Shown here: positions 61,703 to 64,000 of the stretch, in pieces | Layout: every line of letters starts with the position of its first letter | How positions within the stretch are numbered: position 1 is the first letter of the stretch | Assembly: GCF_003339845.1 (NCBI RefSeq) | Contig: NZ_PPTR01000001.1 | Coordinates: 186,001 to 250,000 of the forward strand | Length of the DNA stretch: 64,000 nucleotides | DNA from: Gordonibacter sp. 28C | GTDB lineage: Bacteria > Actinomycetota > Coriobacteriia > Coriobacteriales > Eggerthellaceae | Direction of reading: 5' to 3' | Position numbers and translations under genes: made by a program | Notes under the pieces: generated by a model | What the model saw: only the letters and a program-made list of their open reading frames with translations | Told to the model about the DNA's origin: nothing | The model's database searches: none

Positions 61703-62146
61703 CTACGCGAGACGCTGCCCCAGCGTTTTGGCGGCTGCCGCCTTGTCGAAATTTCCGGCGGTTTTCTGCGTGAGGGCGCCCATGACGCGTCCCATGTCCT
61801 TCTTCGTCGCAGCGCCCGTTTCGGCGAGCACCTCGTCGATGAGCGCGTCAAGCTCTTCGCCTGTCACCTGCTTGGGCAGGTAGCTTTCCAGAATGGACAC
61901 CTGGGCGGCCAGCGTGTCGGTGCGCTCTTGATCGTTGGCGGCCTTGATAGAGCCGTCCAGCGTCTCCTTCGTCTGCTTGATCAGGCGCTTGAGCATGGCG
62001 TCGACATCGGCGTCGACGATGTCGCGCCGCTCGTTCACCTCGATGTTCTTTATCTCCCCATGCACTTGCCTCAAAATGGACAACCGGGGCTTGTCCTTGG
62101 CCTTCATAGCGGCCTTGATCTCGTCTTTGAGCTCGTCGTACTTCAT
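61703..62146 (-). CDS. GatB/YqeY domain protein
   Basis: 147 residues matching the YqeY family end to end: YDELKDEIKAAMKAKDKPRLSILR, YLPKQVTGEELDALIDEVL, GRVMGALTQKTAGNFDKAAA. YqeY resembles the tRNA-binding tail of amidotransferase GatB, and its own role is unsettled. ATG at 62146 follows GCGAGG. Single gene, convergent with a small XRE gene. Cytoplasmic. Confidence 0.92.
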   Translation of the reverse strand: MKYDELKDEIKAAMKAKDKPRLSILRQVHGEIKNIEVNERRDIVDADVDAMLKRLIKQTKETLDGSIKAANDQERTDTLAAQVSILESYLPKQVTGEELDALIDEVLAETGAATKKDMGRVMGALTQKTAGNFDKAAAAKTLGQRLA

Positions 62147-62337
62147 GCTGGCCTCGCTTTCGTCGTTGCGTCGTCGGTCGGTGTCTTGCGTTCGAGTATA
62201 CCTTACGGCGCAAGCCGGCCGACAAGGCGAGGCAGGCGTTTTTCACATCTGTCGTGCGCTGCAGGCGAACAGGCGGGTGGAGCATGCAAAAACATTGTTA
62301 CAAGTATGTCGGCCGCAACGGGAATATCCCAACGCTT

Positions 62338-62346
62338 TGATATGAT
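62338..62346 (+). promoter_or_regulatory. Extended -10 promoter of the PH-domain pair
   Basis: TGATATGAT at 62338-62346, 33 bases before the start codon at 62379; no clear -35. Confidence 0.4.
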
Positions 62347-62378
62347 GGTTTGGCATATCCTTCGAGCAAAGGACATTT

Positions 62379-62867
62379 ATGAGAGATTTGCCCGTCAACC
62401 AGCTCAATCCGAAGATCAAGCGCGTGTGGCGCATCAACGACGCCATATGGCTCACCCTGCTTTTTCTGATTTGCTTTGTGCCGTTCGCCATCGCGATGGC
62501 GGTCGAGCCTGCGGGCTGGCTGCTCGCGATATTGGCGATCGTCGCCGGACTGTATGCGCTGTGCCTGATCATTTGGTTGGTTGTGCTTCCTCCCATTCGT
62601 TTTGCCCGTTGGCGCTACGAGCTTTCGGACGACTACCTGGACATCGCGCGCGGCATCGTGTGGCGCAAGCGCTTCATCATCCCGTTCATCCGCGTGCAGA
62701 ACACCGACACGCGCCAAGGACCCATCCTGCGCGCGTTCGGCCTGTCGAGCGTGACGGTGGCCACGGCCGCCGGCGAGCACGAGATCCCCGGCTTGGACGT
62801 GCAGACCGCCGAGCAGCTGCGCGACAAGGCAGCCGAGCTCGCTCGCCTCGCGCAGGAGGACGTGTGA
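62379..62867 (+). CDS. Bacterial PH domain (bPH2, YdbS-like) membrane protein
   Basis: 162 residues. Two hydrophobic helices (about 25-45 and 48-72) precede a bPH2 domain: YELSDDYLDIARGIVWRKRFIIPFIRVQNTDTRQGPILR in parts, residues 86-124. YdbS/YdbT-type proteins occur in adjacent pairs and have an unclear membrane role. ATG at 62379 follows AAAGGAC. Its stop overlaps the next start (TGATG), so the two are translationally coupled. Confidence 0.88.
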   Translation: MRDLPVNQLNPKIKRVWRINDAIWLTLLFLICFVPFAIAMAVEPAGWLLAILAIVAGLYALCLIIWLVVLPPIRFARWRYELSDDYLDIARGIVWRKRFIIPFIRVQNTDTRQGPILRAFGLSSVTVATAAGEHEIPGLDVQTAEQLRDKAAELARLAQEDV

Positions 62868-64000
62868 TGACCCAGAGTCCTCAGCAGCCCCCGCAGCCGG
62901 CCCAGCCGCAGCCGCAACCTTACGGTCAGCCGCAGTACGGCCAGCCTCCCTACGGCCAAAACCCGTACGCCGCGCAGCAGCCGCCGTATCCCGACCCCTA
63001 CGCGCCCGGCCCGGGGCAGCAGCCCGCATCTTACGGCCAACCCTATCCTCAGCAGCCGGCGCAAGACCCGCAGGAGCCACGGCGGTACCACGTGCATCAC
63101 AGCTACATTTGGCTCGGAAGCATGCAGGCGGGTATCGCCATCTTCGTCGTGATGCTCATTTCGGGCTTCTCCAGCATCATGGGGGCCCTGGCGGAGGGGG
63201 ATCGCATCGGAAGCGACCTGCCCATCCTCTTGTTGGTGATCGGCGTCGCCGTGGGAAGCCTTGTGCTCATCGTGGCTGTGATCGCCCTTTTCCAGTGGTT
63301 GTCGTACAAGCACTTGTACTACGAGCTGGGTGCCGAGGAGTTCAACCTGTACTCGGGCATCTTCAACAAGAAGCGCGTGCACGTGCCCTACCAACGCATC
63401 CAGTCGGTCGACCAGCGCGCCTCGCTGCTCCAGCGCGTGTTCGGCGTGTGCTCGGTGAGCATCGATACGGCAGGCGGCTCGTCGAACAAGGCCGTGACGG
63501 TGCCGTACGTGCAGAAAGCGCAGGCCGAGCAGCTGCGCGCGGAGCTGTTCGCGCGCAAGCAGTACGCCGCGGCCGTGCAGGGCGGCATGGCGCCCCAAGA
63601 GGCGGCCGTGGCCGTGGCGGCGGCGAGCGGCGTGGTGCTGCCGCAGGCCGGCGCCGCCGCGCAGGCGGTCGCCGCGGGAGCGCAGGCTCCCCGCAACGTG
63701 CTGGACGCGCCTGCCGAGATATGGACGGACGTGCGCGGTGTGTTCGGCGGCTCGGCCGTGGACACGGGGCAGGTGACGTACGAGTACGGGCTGAGCAACA
63801 AGGAGCTCGTGTTCACGGGCCTGTCCAACAACACGGCGTTCGTGCTTATCGTCATCGGTCTTCTGGGCGGCGCCGCCCAAATCGCGGGCCAGATGGCCCC
63901 TCTGGTGGCCGGGCGCTTCGATCCGTTTGTCGGCCAGCTGCTTTCAGCAGGGTCGCAGCTGTTCGGTGGCAACCTCATCGCCGCCGGAGCCGTGCTGCTG
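62867..64000 (+). CDS. Bacterial PH domain (bPH2, YdbT-like) membrane protein, 3' end beyond window
   Basis: 378 codons are open to the window edge, with no stop. Start ATG at 62867 overlaps the stop of the upstream gene. Residues 1-75 are Pro/Gln/Tyr-rich (QPQPYGQPQYGQPPYGQ). Two hydrophobic helices follow (about 85-110 and 122-146), then a first bPH2 domain with YELGAEEFNLYSG and VPYQRIQSVDQRASLLQRV. An Ala-rich linker (about 235-275) leads to a second unit that starts YEYGLSNKELVFTG and another hydrophobic segment. YdbT-type proteins carry two or three such units, so more is expected to the right. Function unclear. Confidence 0.85.
   Translation, partial: MTQSPQQPPQPAQPQPQPYGQPQYGQPPYGQNPYAAQQPPYPDPYAPGPGQQPASYGQPYPQQPAQDPQEPRRYHVHHSYIWLGSMQAGIAIFVVMLISGFSSIMGALAEGDRIGSDLPILLLVIGVAVGSLVLIVAVIALFQWLSYKHLYYELGAEEFNLYSGIFNKKRVHVPYQRIQSVDQRASLLQRVFGVCSVSIDTAGGSSNKAVTVPYVQKAQAEQLRAELFARKQYAAAVQGGMAPQEAAVAVAAASGVVLPQAGAAAQAVAAGAQAPRNVLDAPAEIWTDVRGVFGGSAVDTGQVTYEYGLSNKELVFTGLSNNTAFVLIVIGLLGGAAQIAGQMAPLVAGRFDPFVGQLLSAGSQLFGGNLIAAGAVLL

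Overview
The window looks like a chromosomal segment of an anaerobic, high-GC actinobacterium of the Coriobacteriia, most like Eggerthella or a close relative. This is inferred from high GC housekeeping genes, Tat-exported molybdopterin and Fe-S proteins, a haem-c sensor kinase, cytochrome bd, hydrogenase maturation genes and an EtfBA/EtfD electron-transfer module. No database search was possible, so the taxon is a judgement.

Region 1 (1-17.65 kb) has visibly lower GC than the rest (33 of 60 bases at 181-240 against 46 of 60 at 18601-18660) and reads as an acquired catabolic or respiratory island. It encodes an acyl-CoA ligase, a phytoene-desaturase-like FAD oxidoreductase, a crotonase lacking both hydratase glutamates, a gamma-carbonic-anhydrase-like hexapeptide protein, two acyl-CoA dehydrogenases with different catalytic-base positions, an OFA-type MFS carrier, a metallo-beta-lactamase-fold hydrolase, a TetR regulator, EtfB, EtfA and a membrane Fe-S EtfD-like ETF:menaquinone oxidoreductase, and a large old-yellow-enzyme-type Fe-S flavoprotein with an altered active site. 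Together they suggest that an unidentified carboxylic acid is imported, activated to a CoA thioester, oxidised or reduced, and coupled to the menaquinone pool. There is no thiolase or hydroxyacyl-CoA dehydrogenase, so this is more likely a biotransformation than a full beta-oxidation.

Region 2 (17.9-32.6 kb) is GC-rich core: xanthine salvage (xpt plus an NCS2 permease), a 32-residue membrane peptide, a CNNM/CorC protein, an amidohydrolase, initiator tRNA-Met, a Tat-like surface protein divergent from an OmpR-type two-component system, then purC, a small membrane protein and purL.

Region 3 (32.6-41.1 kb) holds a Fic protein behind a perfect 20-bp inverted repeat, tRNA-Leu(CAA), a PepV-type dipeptidase, a tyrosine phosphatase, a LytTR regulator, a consensus parS site, a Tat/lipobox rubrerythrin and pgi.

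Region 4 (41.1-50.0 kb) is hypF-hypC-hypD and a giant two-module papain-like surface protease. hypF carries two in-frame insertions of a dispersed palindromic repeat that also interrupts purL.

Region 5 (50.3-64.0 kb) is respiratory: cydAB, a DUF4190-type membrane protein, and a DMSO-reductase-family operon (catalytic subunit, Fe-S subunit, TorD-type chaperone, haem-c sensor kinase, response regulator) with no membrane-anchor subunit. It ends with two divergent small HTH proteins, a YqeY-like protein and two bacterial-PH-domain membrane proteins, the last cut by the window edge. I saw no insertion sequence, integrase, rRNA or CRISPR array.
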